Notes: a model not told the origin generated them from the letters alone. A stretch of 64,000 nucleotides of DNA from Metaphire vulgaris (GCA_018105865.1 CM030853.1:5553075-5617074); one strand, 5' to 3'; shown: positions 28,057 through 63,964, numbered from the stretch's first letter. Numbers and translations: made by a program.

Positions 28057-28373
28057 GGAAGATGACAGAGTGGGTTACGCGCAGTGGCGGCTCTAGGATT
28101 TGGCAAGTGGGGGGGGGCCGTTGGGGTGGCAACTTCTAATCATGGGGGGCCAAACATTTGTTGTTTAATGTATGTAGCGTTAAGTATAGGGTCCCAACTG
28201 CGGGGCCACTGGGGGGGGGGCAGGCACTCAATAGGGGGGGCACGGGCCCCCGCCTCCCCGGTGGAGCCGTCACTGGTTACGCTGGAGCGGTAGGCTGACG
28301 GAGCGAGGTTCAAGCCCCGTTAGCGCCCCTAGTGGCCTTCATACAAGCAGTAATGCTTCCTAAGCCACTCTAG
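28057..28373 (+). mobile_element. tRNA-derived SINE split by a MITE
   Basis: Without the inserted MITE (28082-28275) this matches the SINE at 58700-58818. It has GATGACAGAGTGGGTTACGC, a box-B-like GGTTCAAGCCC at 28307-28317, CCCCTAGTGG, and a 3' domain that folds into a hairpin (28331-28369). Confidence 0.8.
28082..28275 (+). mobile_element. hAT-like MITE, CAGTGGCGGCTCCA family, copy C
   Basis: 194-bp copy inserted in the SINE. Left end CAGTGGCGGCTC, right end GAGCCGTCACTG. The flanks GTTACGCG and GTTACGCT match at 7 of 8; the duplicated GTTACGC is SINE sequence. Confidence 0.9.
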
Positions 28374-28582
28374 ATCACGGTATAATTTCCCGCTTGCAGT
28401 GAATGAGTTGTTCAATGAGTTTTGACATTTACGCAGGCCCTACCGTTTGCCCTTAAATTCGTCCCGAACATCTCAGAAGAGCTAAAAGAAAACTTAGGGT
28501 TCAAACACTAAGAATTATTAGAATTAAATCATGAAATCTGAAGCAACATTGCAGAGCCTCTGAACACTTAATTATGCATGGA

Positions 28583-28885
28583 CAGTGGCGGTTCCACGTG
28601 GGGGATGAGTGGGGATGCATCCTTCCCACCGGACTTCTTTTTGCCTGTCAAACCTATTTTTGTGTAAAGGTCTAGTAAAACTACGGACGTGGAAAAAACT
28701 GTGGATGACCTTTTTTTGCTTGTCAACCTAGTTTTTGGTAAAAGTGTAGTAAAATTAGGTGGGAATTTCCTTTTATCAGTCTTTTTCGGCAAAGTTTATT
28801 GATCTTTTCCTTCTCTTTTCACCCCCCACCAACTTCCTATGATTATGAATTAATTTCACCCCGCACCAAGAAATCCTGGAACCAT
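28583..28885. mobile_element. hAT-like element, CAGTGGCGGTTCCA family
   Basis: Starts CAGTGGCGGTTCCACGTGG and is followed by GGATGAGTGGGGATGCATCC, as in the 7958 copy. The right terminus is truncated to CCTGGAACCA. Confidence 0.7.
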
Positions 28886-29214
28886 TCTTAGCCATAGACA
28901 TAGGTATAAACTTCTAGGCCAGTAGGCCTCTATTCTCGAGTCCTTCACTTTTTGAAAGGCTACCCTCTGGAACGGGCAAGGTATGGGGTTGAGCCCTCCC
29001 CCCATTTTTTCATTAAACCTCCACAATCGTTCTGCCGAGAAATGATTCTTATTCGTTTTCGACGAATCCCGCAATAAGATTAGACCCTGAATAGCGCAGC
29101 CAGAAACCCATTTGTGTGTCTCTTCATGACTACGTTTATATACGATGATTCACCTACAGTGCAGATTCGATCCGTGCAACCGGAGTTCCTGTTTGTAGAT
29201 TTTTGAAATTAAAG

Positions 29215-29402
29215 CAGTGTCTATTCTACGCCTTCTCTCGGGGGGGGGGGGGATTTCCCCTCCCAAGTTTTAAAATCCCCCAATTTTTTTATATGTTGGC
29301 TGGGGGATGGAAATTTCCCCCCAAAAGTGTGAAGACTCAGACCTTGTCCCCTCAAACATTTCAAAATCCCACCCAATGTCAAGGTGGTTAGAATAAACAC
29401 TG
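29215..29402. mobile_element. hAT-like MITE, CAGTGTTTA family
   Basis: 188-bp element with ends CAGTGTCTATTCTA and TTAGAATAAACACTG. The flanks are a perfect 8-bp duplication, AATTAAAG, at 29207-29214 and 29403-29410. Confidence 0.9.
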
Positions 29403-29573
29403 AATTAAAGATTTCTCTCGTTTGATCGATTTTGGGTGAAAAAGCGCAGGTCTAAAACTACTGCAACACATCGAAATGCATGAACTATGTATTTCAGGTG
29501 CAAAACGTTGACGACATCGATTGAGGTTCGTTTAGACAAATCATAATCGAATTTACTTGAAATTAAAATTATC

Positions 29574-29800
29574 CAGTGGCGTAGCCAGAATTCCAAAATG
29601 GGGGTGGGGGTGGGGAGGGGATGTCGACATTTTCGACCTAATAGTCTTGACGAGCAAAAATGTCGTCTTAGGTGTGTTCTCTTCTATCTGCTACTACCCT
29701 ACCCCCAATTACTCACCGGTTTCGGACGAATCTAACTACCGCCCCCGACCCAAATAGAGGGATCGGGCGCCCCAGTGCACTCTCGGTGTCTACGTCAATG
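29574..29800. mobile_element. hAT-like MITE, CAGTGGCGTAG family
   Basis: 227-bp element with left end CAGTGGCGTAGCC and decayed right end GTCTACGTCAATG. The flanks AAATTATC and AAATTACC match at 7 of 8. Confidence 0.8.
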
Positions 29801-31110
29801 AAATTACCTACCTGTTGAAAATTTCAACCAACATGACGCGTAAACACGCTATAGAGTAACGACAATTTCAAGAAACCGCGAAGACGACGACGACGACAAT
29901 GTAGGCCTACGTGACGCAGCGATATCACGCAATACAGTTGAAACCGGTGACATTTCGTCCTGCGACACGCTAAATATATATCCAGAATCCGTTCTCTTCT
30001 GCGAGTGCCTTTGGTCGCTGTGTAGGAGCAGAATTGAACATAATCACCAACACGTGAATTTTTTTACCCGAATAGATGAAATATTCGACGAAAACTGACC
30101 GACAAATCGATTTAACCTCTTGGAGTCTGGGTTTTGCGGCGCCCAATAGGCTTTACACTGAACCAATAACAAACCGAATCATTTTTATTCTGGATATGAC
30201 TTTGTCGACTTTAGACCAAGCTTGATGAAGGTCGGCAGCGATTTAGCGCAGGGAATTTCCAATACATGTGTGTACAGGTCGCTTGCTACATGTATTCCAG
30301 CCTTTCCAGGCAATTGTATTTCATTAAACAAAGCATAACGTAATTAGATGTTCGCATGGTATACATTTGGCAGCAGTGATCATAGTGAGCGGATCGCAGG
30401 AAGCATCTCCTGCAGCCGCAAGTCACGTGACGACCTGACCAGCTCTAGTCAGTGAAGAAGATACAGTCAACTTCTGTTGACGAGAAGTTGCGCAACAACT
30501 GTTTTGATCGCGCGAAACGAGCTAAGAAGCATTACTGGCTCCAATCGACTCCTGTGCACGTCGCTTCTTCATGGAATTCAAATGCAGATCATGCATGGTG
30601 AATAATGCGCCTGACTGAATTCTTCACAGACAGCACCACCAGTTAGCCTTCTAAACGACCGAATATGCGTTCCGATTGCCGCCAAGAACAGAACCAGAAC
30701 AGAGACACCACAGACGACAAACTGCCTTGCACACGTCCAGTGTTCAAGAAGAAGTCAGCTACGCTTTCCATTGTCGTATGATCCAAAAACTGGGCTGCGC
30801 CAGTTTTATCTTCATTGAGCTGGATATCAACAAGAAACTACAGGTTAATAACGGGTAACGATTCGACAAACGCGTACGATGACCCCCCCCCCCCCAATCG
30901 GTTCCGAATGCCTCTGTTTTGCGGCATCTTGTCCACCATTCCTAACTCAGTTTCACCGGTAACCGATCACTAGTTAAAACAACCCCAAAACAGACGCCAA
31001 GGTTAGCAACATGTCGCGCGCCTATCCAGAAGAACACACACGCCGCTACGCAGCTCCTTAAGACGAGCACAAACAATTTTCGCTTATATATACACAAATG
31101 GACACCATCA
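29801..31110. other. No feature recognised
   Basis: Mixed-composition DNA with short frames only, an isolated C run near 30880, and no repeat, TIR or domain that I can identify. Confidence 0.5.
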
Positions 31111-31113
31111 GCA

Positions 31114-31157
31114 GCAGAAGAAGAAGAAGAAGAAGAAGAAGAAGAAGAAGAAGAAGA
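31114..31157. repeat. (AGA)n microsatellite
   Basis: About 14 AGA triplets. Confidence 0.9.
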
Positions 31158-31854
31158 GGCAGCAACGGGCAGGATCATGATGATGCCGGGGGTGGGGGTG
31201 GGGGTGGGGCTGGGGCTGCGTCTTTGAAAGGCGTCGCCCGGCGCTTGTTCAGTCGCAACACGACACGGCGAAGTCGCTTTTATTCCGCCCGGTGATTTAT
31301 GGACGGGCGTAATTTTGATGCGGACAATGGGCGACGATGCAATGTATCACATTATTCCCCGCCCGCCGCCCATACTGTAGACGCCGCGCGCGATTTCTAG
31401 TGCAGACGGAAACTTTTGTTCGGCGCGGGAAGAATCGTCGGACTTCCTCTTCCTCCTCCTCCTCTTCCTCCAACTCCTCCACCACCTTCCGCTCGCCTTC
31501 GAAACCATCAGCGCCCGTGGTCGTCGTCGTCGTCGTCCGTTGTAAAAGGAAGGAGTCGGGTCTCTGATTTGCGCCGTCGACGTCGGGTAAATGAAAGGTC
31601 TATTCAGACGGGCTTCCTGTGAGCGCGCGCGCGTCGACGATAGGAAAATCCGAAAATGAATAGAGAAGTCGACGTGCTCAAAGACCGGCCTTAAATGGTA
31701 TTGACGGTCGAAATCATTCAGCGTCTCCGCTTTTTCTAGCGCCCGATTGTCGTCGTCGTCGTCGTCGTCGTCGATTCAAAGAACTCCGTTCTCTATAGTG
31801 GCGGTAAATGAGGCAACGACGTCGACGGAACAGAAACGAGTGGAAGGCACAGAG

Positions 31855-31985
31855 ACGGCCAGGGAGACGGACAGGGAGACGGACAGGGAGACGGACAGGG
31901 AGACGGACAGGGAGACGGACAGGGAGACGGACAGGGAGACGGACAGGGAGACGGGCAGGGAGACGGACAGGGAGACGGACGGGAA
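31855..31985. repeat. 12-bp minisatellite (GGGAGACGGACA)
   Basis: About eleven near-identical 12-bp units in tandem with only single-base variants. A period of 12 keeps all six frames open, so the Ser-Pro-Cys-Pro and Arg-rich frames are spurious. Confidence 0.93.
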
Positions 31986-32411
31986 GGCGCGCGAGACGCC
32001 AGAAGGCCCCGCCGTCGGCTTGATGAGGTGGTAAAGATAATGTCGGCGGCGATTCTATCGCCGTTCAGCGAAGACTTGAATAGAACCGGATGTGGAAGGT
32101 GTATTGGGGAGGGGGAGGGGGAGTGTTGGGGGAGTGCTGAGAGGCTATGGATGCTGACCAGCCCGGCTTGCCGTAGACACCTAGACATTGGGGGAGGAGT
32201 TTAACATTTTTGGGGAACAGACATTGGGGAGGTCATACTACTTGCCAAAATGTCAATTTGTTTGGGGGGGGAGATTTCAAACTTGGGGAGGGGAAATTCT
32301 CCCAGAGAAGGTCTAGACTAAACACTGCACCGACGGACGGAGAAATCATGACCCAAAAGCCAAAAATACACGGCAATATAGGCCGCATTGCACCAGCACG
32401 CTGCCTCTTTA

Positions 32412-32490
32412 TTAACCCCTTAACTGGGGATTCCGGATATATCCGTCCATTTTACATTGAGTTACAGTTAAATACACGGTTAAGGGTTAA
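32412..32490. mobile_element. 79-bp TTAA-ended MITE (piggyBac-like)
   Basis: Starts TTAACCCCTTAAC and ends GGTTAAGGGTTAA, with a shared core GGATATATCCGTCCATTT. Nearly identical copies lie at 50041-50120 and 55004-55080. TTAA at both ends fits piggyBac-type target choice (inference). Confidence 0.7.
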
Positions 32491-32584
32491 GACGAAGTTT
32501 CCGTCTCGTCTTCATATAAAACGACCATAAATGGTACCTTTGAGTAGAAAATAAGAGGCGCTATAATATACAAGTCCCTTAATC

Positions 32585-33494
32585 CACAGTGTTTTCCAAA
32601 CTGTGGGTCGCGACCCAGAAGTGGGTCGCAGGGATCAGTTTAGTGGGTCGTGGGGTAGCGCGAAATTAAATTCAAAAGTGTCATTTTCTAACCAATACCA
32701 CAATGTCAGAAGCCTTGAAAGTTGCAAGTAGGCTTAGGTTTTATTAAGAAATCTATATGCCTGCAATCCTCCATACATGGCTTACATTAAAATGATTAGT
32801 GTTTTATCCAAATGTTGAAATCAGATTAGGGTGTTTTATCCAAATTTAGTTGACAATCAGTACATCTGCACCAGTCGATGGTCGCTTCAGTGAATAATCG
32901 TAGTCGTGAATCATTGTCCGTGGTGAATCGAGGTTGTAATCCACAGATCACAAGTCACAGATCACAAATCCACAGATCACAAGTAATCCACAGATCCAAA
33001 AAGTTTGGGTTTAAACCCTGGCCTATAGTACTTTGTAAAATTAATCTTATTTCGCAATAACGCAAGGAAAGCATATTCCGACCATTTTGCTCTGAAACTC
33101 CACTAAGAATAGGGAATCTCTGGAATTTGAACTTTTCAACCTGGCGGTTAAGCGGTTTTGCCATACTCATAGGATTTTGAAGGCGCATAACAAAGTTGTG
33201 TTCCTGGCAAATTTTTTTAAGAATATAATTTTCTAGAAATTTCAATCCTTTTGTCTTATTTTTGGTAACATTGTAAATAATTTTGATTATAATATGTTTG
33301 TCATATTTTCATTCGAATTTAATAAGAGCTTTGTTTTGCCATTTAGTACTCAAAACTCAGAAGATTCTTTTCAACTAACGTTCGCCAGATGGCCCAGTGC
33401 ATTTTTAAAAAATATTACATGCTATGATAAGGGTCGCGGCACGTTACAAAGCCGCTGAAGTGGGCCGCGGTTCCAAAACGTTTGGGAAACCCTA
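32585..33494. mobile_element. Non-autonomous hAT-like element (copy 2)
   Basis: About 0.9 kb. Left end CACAGTGTTTTCCAAACTG; right end CGTTTGGGAAACCCTA, the imperfect inverted repeat of the left. The flanks CCTTAATC and CCTTAATA match at 7 of 8. No transposase frame is left. Confidence 0.78.
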
Positions 33495-33611
33495 CCTTAA
33501 TACAATACATACCGTGTCATCGTCCTTACGCTCCAGATGTTCGAAATATGAGTTGGCAACAAAGATTCAGAGCAGAGCAATGGGCTGTGCAGGGCAAGTC
33601 GTTTTTTACTG

Positions 33612-33882
33612 CAGGGTTTCCCAAACTTTTGGGACCACGACCCAGTTCAGCGGTTTTTTAAATTTGTGGTGACCCTACAAACGTTGTGTCAACTATGTCC
33701 TAGTAGTGGATAAGACACTAATGGTCTTAGGCATAATAATAGCGCTTTGATGGATGGCAGGCCCTCTTCACACTGTATATAAAGGGGCTGTCCAGAAATC
33801 GTCATAATTTAGGGGGTTTGAACAAGTTTGACAGTTGTGGACAGGGGAGGGGGCCTAATAATAATTGGCCTAACAATAATAA

Positions 33883-33918
<36 letters not shown>

Positions 33919-33951
33919 CTTTTTGTTTTAATAATAATAATAATAATTTTT

Positions 33952-33990
<39 letters not shown>

Positions 33991-34233
33991 TCCGCTTTGA
34001 ATGGATTGCGAGGTGTGATCTGGAGCTGTGGGTATATAAATTTCTTAAAACAAAGCCTACTGGATTTAGATGGCTAGTAAGTGTAGCATTGGGGGGTGTT
34101 GGTTGGGGGTTTGAAACTTTTGAGGCAGTGTTGCGCGGTAACACTATCCTGCGACCCACTGAACTGAGCCCTGTGGTACACAACTTACCCAGTACTTTGG
34201 GTTGTAACGACCCACAGTTTTATTCAAACACTG
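33612..34233. mobile_element. hAT-like element with internal (AAT)n and a second repeat
   Basis: 622 bp bounded by CAGGGTTTCCCAAAC and ATTCAAACACTG. The flanks are a perfect 8-bp duplication, TTTTACTG, at 33604-33611 and 34234-34241. Inside are a GGGGCTGTCC-family fragment (33785-33851) and AAT arrays (33875-33990). Confidence 0.85.
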
Positions 34234-34640
34234 TTTTACTGTTAATTAAAATTCAGTTTGCAATGAAAAAGGAAACATCCTAAATGTCGATAGAATTACT
34301 GGAGAATCGTTGGACTTCATCTTCCTCCTCCTGTTTAGTCCCAGGGTTGCCCCCGTGATTTACGTCCCTGATTATATACAGGGGACCTAAAGCTTGATCT
34401 TTAAGACCACAGATTTATAATCCGCAAATAGATTTATTTCAAGAAAAAGTTATTTAAGTCAGTCTAAAAATTTGGCCCCTAAATTTTAAGTTTGAAGGCA
34501 GACCCGGTACCGATGTACCATTTGTTCCGTGGTAAATCCGACCATGATTTCAGAGGAGAGTGAATTATTCTGGATTAAAGTTAATTCTCTTCCGCGTCAG
34601 AAGAGGCTTATCCAGTGGGCGATAAGATCCAACTTCTCGC

Positions 34641-35281
34641 CAGTAGCGTAGCCATGGTTCCCGAACAGGGGCGGAGCTACGGGGTGTGGAAACCAGCATT
34701 TGGGTAATGCAGCATGCTGATGTGCGTGTTCAATTTCCGAAAATCCTGACAAGCTAAAAATGGTCTATAAAACCATATTGATCTGTTTTTCTTTTTTTAC
34801 GACCTTAAACCCGATTTTTGCGCCACCCACCTCGGCGCCCTGGGACATATGTACCCCGCCCCTCTTGAGGAGTACTTTTTATCAGGTGCGATTTGTGATC
34901 TATTTTTGGGGGGGACTTTTTGTTGAGCTTAAGTGGGGATGACATAGTTGTTGTACTTTTAGCAGTGGGGATGTAGTGGTTACAATTTGCAGTAGGGGAT
35001 GCAGTTGGACAGTGGGGGAATCCCCCTTCCCCCTACAAATCGTGCCCTGCAGCCCATGTCTCTGAATAGGGTGGGGCAAAACATTTCTGGGTGAAAAAGT
35101 CTCCGACGAGCAAAACAGGTCGTCATGGACTTCCTCGTAAATTCACGTAGGCCAGGACTAGGCTATTCTCGTCGACAAAGCTACCTACTTCCCAAAACTT
35201 TCTCAACGATTTTGCGCAAATTCCGCGACCGGTCCAAGTCAGAGTAGGTGGGTGGGGGCGAACCCCGTATCTACGCCAATG
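34641..35281. mobile_element. Probable composite hAT-like element
   Basis: Left end CAGTAGCGTAGCCATGG and right end GTATCTACGCCAATG resemble the CAGTGGCGTAG family, with internal GACAAGCTAAAAATGGTC and GACGAGCAAAACAGGTCGTC. A second element-like start, CAGGGGCGGAGCTACGGGG, lies at 34666. The flanking 8-mers do not match well. Confidence 0.45.
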
Positions 35282-35487
35282 CTTATGCAATAACATTTAT
35301 AACTCGAGGCGAAATTATCATTTTAGCAATATCTTTCTGCCAAAGACGTCTCCCTTATAATAACTAGAGGAGTGCACGGTAATGGCTACCGCGGTTTCAC
35401 CGCGGTAATCCATAAATTTACCGCGGTAGCGGGATTGAAATCTTAATTTTGCCGAAATATTAATGGGGACGGAAAAATGACGGTAGT

Positions 35488-35834
35488 CCGCGGTAGGGAT
35501 CCAGGCTGACGGTATTACCGCGGATGCGGTTTCAAAAATCCGGGAATGGGGACGATTAATCTCGCATTTCAATAAATGCGTTCGGCCGATTTTAGCATAG
35601 CTACTAACCATATAGCCTACGCCTGTCAGTTTCGAATTAAAAGGCCATTAAATTGTACCGCGGTAGCGGGATCCAGGCTGACGGTATTACCGCGGATGCG
35701 GTTTCAAAAATGCCGTAAATACCGCGGGAATGGGGACGATTAATCTCGCATTTCAATAATCATGCGTTCGGCCGATTTTAGCATAGCTACTGCCTACGCC
35801 TGTCAGTTTCGAATTAAAAGGCCATTAAATTGAA
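35488..35834. repeat. 172-bp tandem duplication rich in CCGCGG palindromes
   Basis: Two copies in tandem (GATCCAGGCTGACGGTATT at 35499 and again at 35671) both run through TTCGGCCGATTTTAGCATAG and TTTCGAATTAAAAGGCCATT. Copy 2 has a small internal insertion. ACCGCGGT palindromes occur at least six times between 35370 and 35725. Confidence 0.85.
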
Positions 35835-36461
35835 CTGTTAGGCCAGGCAAGATTGGTTTTGATCGACACCATTGTTTAGTTCGCAGTTGGTAGAGACCAT
35901 AAAGCCATTTGAGAACTTGAGGGTAATTGATAAACACACCAGGGGAGAATCATCAGAGCCGGTTTCAGATTGTTGGGGAGCCTATAGATGTACAGGACAA
36001 CAAAAGATAATATAATTTAGAGGTGGGGCGGATTGTAGAGCACTTTGCACAGCTTTGTAATTTGAACGCCCAGTGCCCACTGCCAATTGCCCAGTCTCTC
36101 CTGTGCCCACCAACCACCATCACTATTTTTTCTGACTCAATCCCATCGATTCAGAGGTGGATTAAAGATGAATCAAATATCATTTTTAAATACAGAAAAA
36201 TGCCAATTTATTTTCAAAAAGAATGGCACGATTATAGTTATCAAAGTTTTAACGTTGAAAAATATATAAAGATATCAGGTTAGTAATATCCCATTTTCAT
36301 ATATGATTATATAGTTTAGAAGAAAGATAAAATATAATTAATTAATCCAAAATCATGGACATCCTCCTCCCATTGCACCAGGTCATAAAATCGCACTCTG
36401 TGTACTAATAAATGAATAGTTGATATAAAGCACCAGGACGGGAAAACCAAAATGCTGGTAC

Positions 36462-36625
36462 TGTTGCGGGGACGAGACCAAAATGCGGGTATGGGGGGAT
36501 GGGGACAGGGAGATGGGGATGGGGACAGAGAGGGGATGGGGTGGGGATGGATTTTAGTCAATGGGGACGGGGTGGGGATGGAGAAAAGCTTTATGGGGAC
36601 GGGGAGGATGGGGACAACAGTCAGT
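36462..36625. repeat. GGGGATGGGGAC-type G-rich repeat
   Basis: Many GGGGATGGGG and GGGGACGGGG units. Runs of four G at short spacing could form G-quadruplexes (inference). Confidence 0.7.
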
Positions 36626-36659
36626 CACCTCTATAATCTATCAGACTAAGATCAGACGC

Positions 36660-36722
36660 AGTGGCGGCTCCAGGATTAGCGCCCCTACTCAGGCAGTGAT
36701 GACCCCAAGCCATTTTAAATCC
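36660..36722 (+). mobile_element. Chimeric MITE end plus SINE tail fragment
   Basis: The left TIR CAGTGGCGGCTCCAGGA of the 185-bp MITE family runs straight into a SINE 3' domain (AGCGCCCCTA, CAGGCAGTGATG, AAGCCATTTTAAAT), with no MITE interior. Confidence 0.6.
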
Positions 36723-36904
36723 CGCTACAGATGTGCAAAGATGAATCAAATATCTTTTTAAAATATGCCTTTTATTTTCAAAAAGAAGCTAACGATTATA
36801 GAAATTAATATATAATGGAATATCACATATTAAAGATAAATATAATTAATTGCAAAATCATGGACATTTTATGTGTTAACATGTCATATAATCTATCTAC
36901 AGCT

Positions 36905-37265
36905 GTTTGTGACCAAAGGTCCGCATAACCAATTGCCCTGTAACCAAAAGTCCTTGTGACCAATTGTCCTATGACCAAAAGTCCGTGTGACCAAATTATT
37001 GTCTTGTGACCAAAAGTCTGTGTGACCAATTGTCCTATAACCAAAGTCCGTGTAACCAATTGTCCTGTGACCAAAAGTCCATGTGACCAATTGTCCTATG
37101 ACCAAAAGTCCATGTGACCAATTGTCCTATGACCAAAAGTCCGTGTGACCAATTGTCCTGTGACCAAAAGTCCGTGTGACCAATTGTCCTATAACCGAAG
37201 TCCGTGTAACCAATTGTCCTGTGACCAAAAGTCCATGTGACCAAAGTGCACTGAGAACTTGTGAC
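36905..37265. repeat. 31-bp minisatellite (GTGACCAATTGTCCTATGAC unit)
   Basis: About eleven units of roughly 31 bp, each of the form ACCAATTGTCCT-RTGACC-AAAAGTCC-GTGTG, differing by single substitutions and one 1-bp deletion shared by two units. There are no unique spacers, so it is not a CRISPR array. Confidence 0.92.
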
Positions 37266-37440
37266 CAATCATCCTATGACACTATACCATCATTAAGATC
37301 AATACAAGAATCATAGTCTCATGGATTTTTGGGAATGCTAAAAAAGTGCATCAACTTGGCTGTGACTGCAACAGAGGTAACCAATTTTTGTCACTATAAA
37401 AATATGTACATGTCATCATTAATTATCACAGCAATGGGTT

Positions 37441-37626
37441 CTGTTCATGTCAATTCGGGGGTCTATCGCTATATATACCCCCCCAAATCAGTCTACCTTA
37501 AAGTTTTTATGTGATTTATAAGTGGTTATATGTACACTTAGTTTATATCGTTTATAGTTAAGGTTTATATAGCCCCACCCCCAAATATTTATACCCTCCC
37601 AAATCAAATTCCTGGCTATGCCCCTG
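37441..37626 (-). mobile_element. Partial copy of CAGGGGCGTAGAC family
   Basis: Ends CCTGGCTATGCCCCTG and contains mirrored TATATACCCCCCCAAA and TATAGCCCCACCCCC segments matching the 22548-22716 element in reverse. The left end is not identifiable. Confidence 0.5.
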
Positions 37627-38034
37627 ATAGCATTGTAGCAAGCTGTAAAAACAGTTGTAGGCAGATTATAAATAAACAACAAAGATATTCTTGGCAAAAT
37701 ATATACCATAGTGTGAGGTTCGCTGATGTCATGGCACATTCCTGAGCATGAGAATTTGTTATTGCTGAGATAACAAACAAAACTTTAAAAACGTTTATAC
37801 TCCCATGGAGTTAATAGTCTCACTATACGCTAATTACCGGTAGAAATTTTACTTAAGTAAAATATGGAAAGAAAAAACCTATATATGCAAAATAAAGCAT
37901 GCATCACAGCAGAAATCCTATATCGTGACTGTTTGAGATTCTTAAAATTCACATCTCTGACATGATTAAAGCGAAAATCATAAAAATAATAATAAAAAAA
38001 CAATAATAATAACAATAATAATAACAATAGCAAA

Positions 38035-38036
38035 CC

Positions 38037-38103
<67 letters not shown>

Positions 38104-38118
38104 AATAATAATAATAAC
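38035..38118. repeat. (AAT)n/(AAC)n microsatellite
   Basis: AAT triplets, then AAC, then AAT again. It is followed by GAGTTTTAAGTGGTTTAG, a degraded start of the SINE 3' domain seen at 43192 and 58910. Confidence 0.85.
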
Positions 38119-38589
38119 AACCGAGTTTTAAGTGGTTTAGTAAGACCTCTTCTGTTCTAAAAAACACTGCAATCACTACAATGTTCAATGTTCAAATCAA
38201 AGTGAAAAACTGACATAAGAATGAGCAACATTATATTGGTAACCAAATATAACATGATTCAAAATACCCTGCAAACAAGCTATCTACACTCATATCTTGA
38301 TAGAAAAAAATCAGCAACCTCTTTTTAAGAGTTGAAAGAACTCTTGTAAAAATTTTCATGTTTTACAACATAAGAAATTGACAAATATGAAAATCAATCA
38401 TCTAAAATCAATTTTCTAACCACCAAAACATTTTGACACATTTTTACATTTCTCAATACAATAATAGGCAAATCATCAATAATGTGTTAAAATCTACACA
38501 CACATTTTTACATCTCTATTTGTATCTCTGACTCAGAGGAGAGATAATATACATGGCTGCAGATTCTTTTTAAAAATAAGTTTAATTAG

Positions 38590-38655
<66 letters not shown>

Positions 38656-38768
38656 CAGGAGAAAGCTTTGTTTTAACCTCTGGTCATAAAAGACACAGTT
38701 GAAACCAGGGTTCAGCAACATTGATAGAAAGAGACAAACTGAAATTGTCATTTTATCACCAGACACAC

Positions 38769-38799
<31 letters not shown>

Positions 38800-38875
38800 T
38801 AATATGTATATACATACACACGTATATATATATATATATATGATATATATATGTATGTATGTATATATATGATAT
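38590..38875. repeat. Two (AT)n blocks
   Basis: AT array at 38590-38653 and interrupted TATATA/TATG runs at 38770-38875. Confidence 0.9.
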
Positions 38876-38978
38876 ACAACAGCCACAATATGTTCTCAGT
38901 GGGGTGGTGGGGGTGAACTATGTGAACTGATGATAATGATGATGATGATGATGATGATGTAACGAAGCTGCATAATGT

Positions 38979-63221
<24,243 letters not shown>

Positions 63222-63699
63222 CTACATTAATGCAAACGAGACAATACAATTCACACATTTAGGAATGTTTACTGTATTCTGTACCAGTAGTTTACAATTT
63301 ACTGCAACATATATACACCCATGCACGGCTTGCACGCACTGTGCAGTGTACATTGGTGTAAACTTGGATGAAAAAGAGAGGGGTCAATCCCTGTACCTCC
63401 TTCATCCCTTTGATAGCCTCTCATAAAGTGGGGGTGGTGCAGGGTGGCTCGACCTGGAGGCCTAATAGAAGTTATATGTCTATGCATGCACACACATAAG
63501 GGATGCCAAAGGACTTAGTACAAAGGAACTAAAAAATGTTAAAGAGATGTAATGTAATAAAGCATTTAAATAACATCTCTTCTGGATGAGCAATCAGTAG
63601 CACTCCCACTATGATTATTTTGAATGGGAAATAAAAATATCGTAGGATGTAGCATAATGAGGTGTCCCCTTTATTCAAACCGCTAAAGACCTACACTGT
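63222..63699. other. Intron of the Roco gene, no further exon recognised
   Basis: No minus-strand open frame here continues the protein upstream of exon 1. TAATGTAATAAAGCATTTAAATAACATCTC near 63550 resembles the segment at 60005 and may be part of a LINE 3' end. Confidence 0.5.
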
Positions 63700-63964
63700 G
63701 ACCGAATAAAAAAGCATGCCACTGTACATTTGTCCATAACTTTCGCAAATGTGAACTGATTTTCAAAATGTTTTCACTATTTGACTTAGAAATAAATGGG
63801 GAATGATATGTATGTTATTTATGATGCCCTTAACATGTAGCACCCATACCTAAAACCAAAATAAACGAAAAAATAGCAAAAACTGTCATGTAAAACATTT
63901 TGAAAATCAGTTCACATGTGATAAAGTTATGGACAAATATACAGTGGCACATTTTTATTGGGTC
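63700..63964. mobile_element. Long-TIR palindromic MITE
   Basis: 265-bp element. The left arm GACCGAATAAAAAAGCATGC and on through CACTGTACATTTGTCCATAA is mirrored by the right arm. The arms extend past AAATGTGAACTGATTTTCAA, about 70 bases each. A remnant copy lies at 13314-13583. Confidence 0.85.

Larger units (their letters stand above)
36165..36875. repeat. Direct repeat, about 0.5-0.6 kb apart
   Basis: GATGAATCAAATATC with TTTATTTTCAAAAAGAA, followed later by AAATATAATTAATT and AAAATCATGGACAT, occurs at about 36167-36360 and again at about 36740-36870. The two copies bracket the G-rich block at 36462-36625. Confidence 0.65.

Noticed and set aside
30676..30858. 60-codon plus-strand frame
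   Set aside because: Short, no domain, no splice or promoter support.
36905..37265. Possible CRISPR-like array
   Set aside because: The units are contiguous tandem repeats without unique spacers, in a eukaryotic genome.
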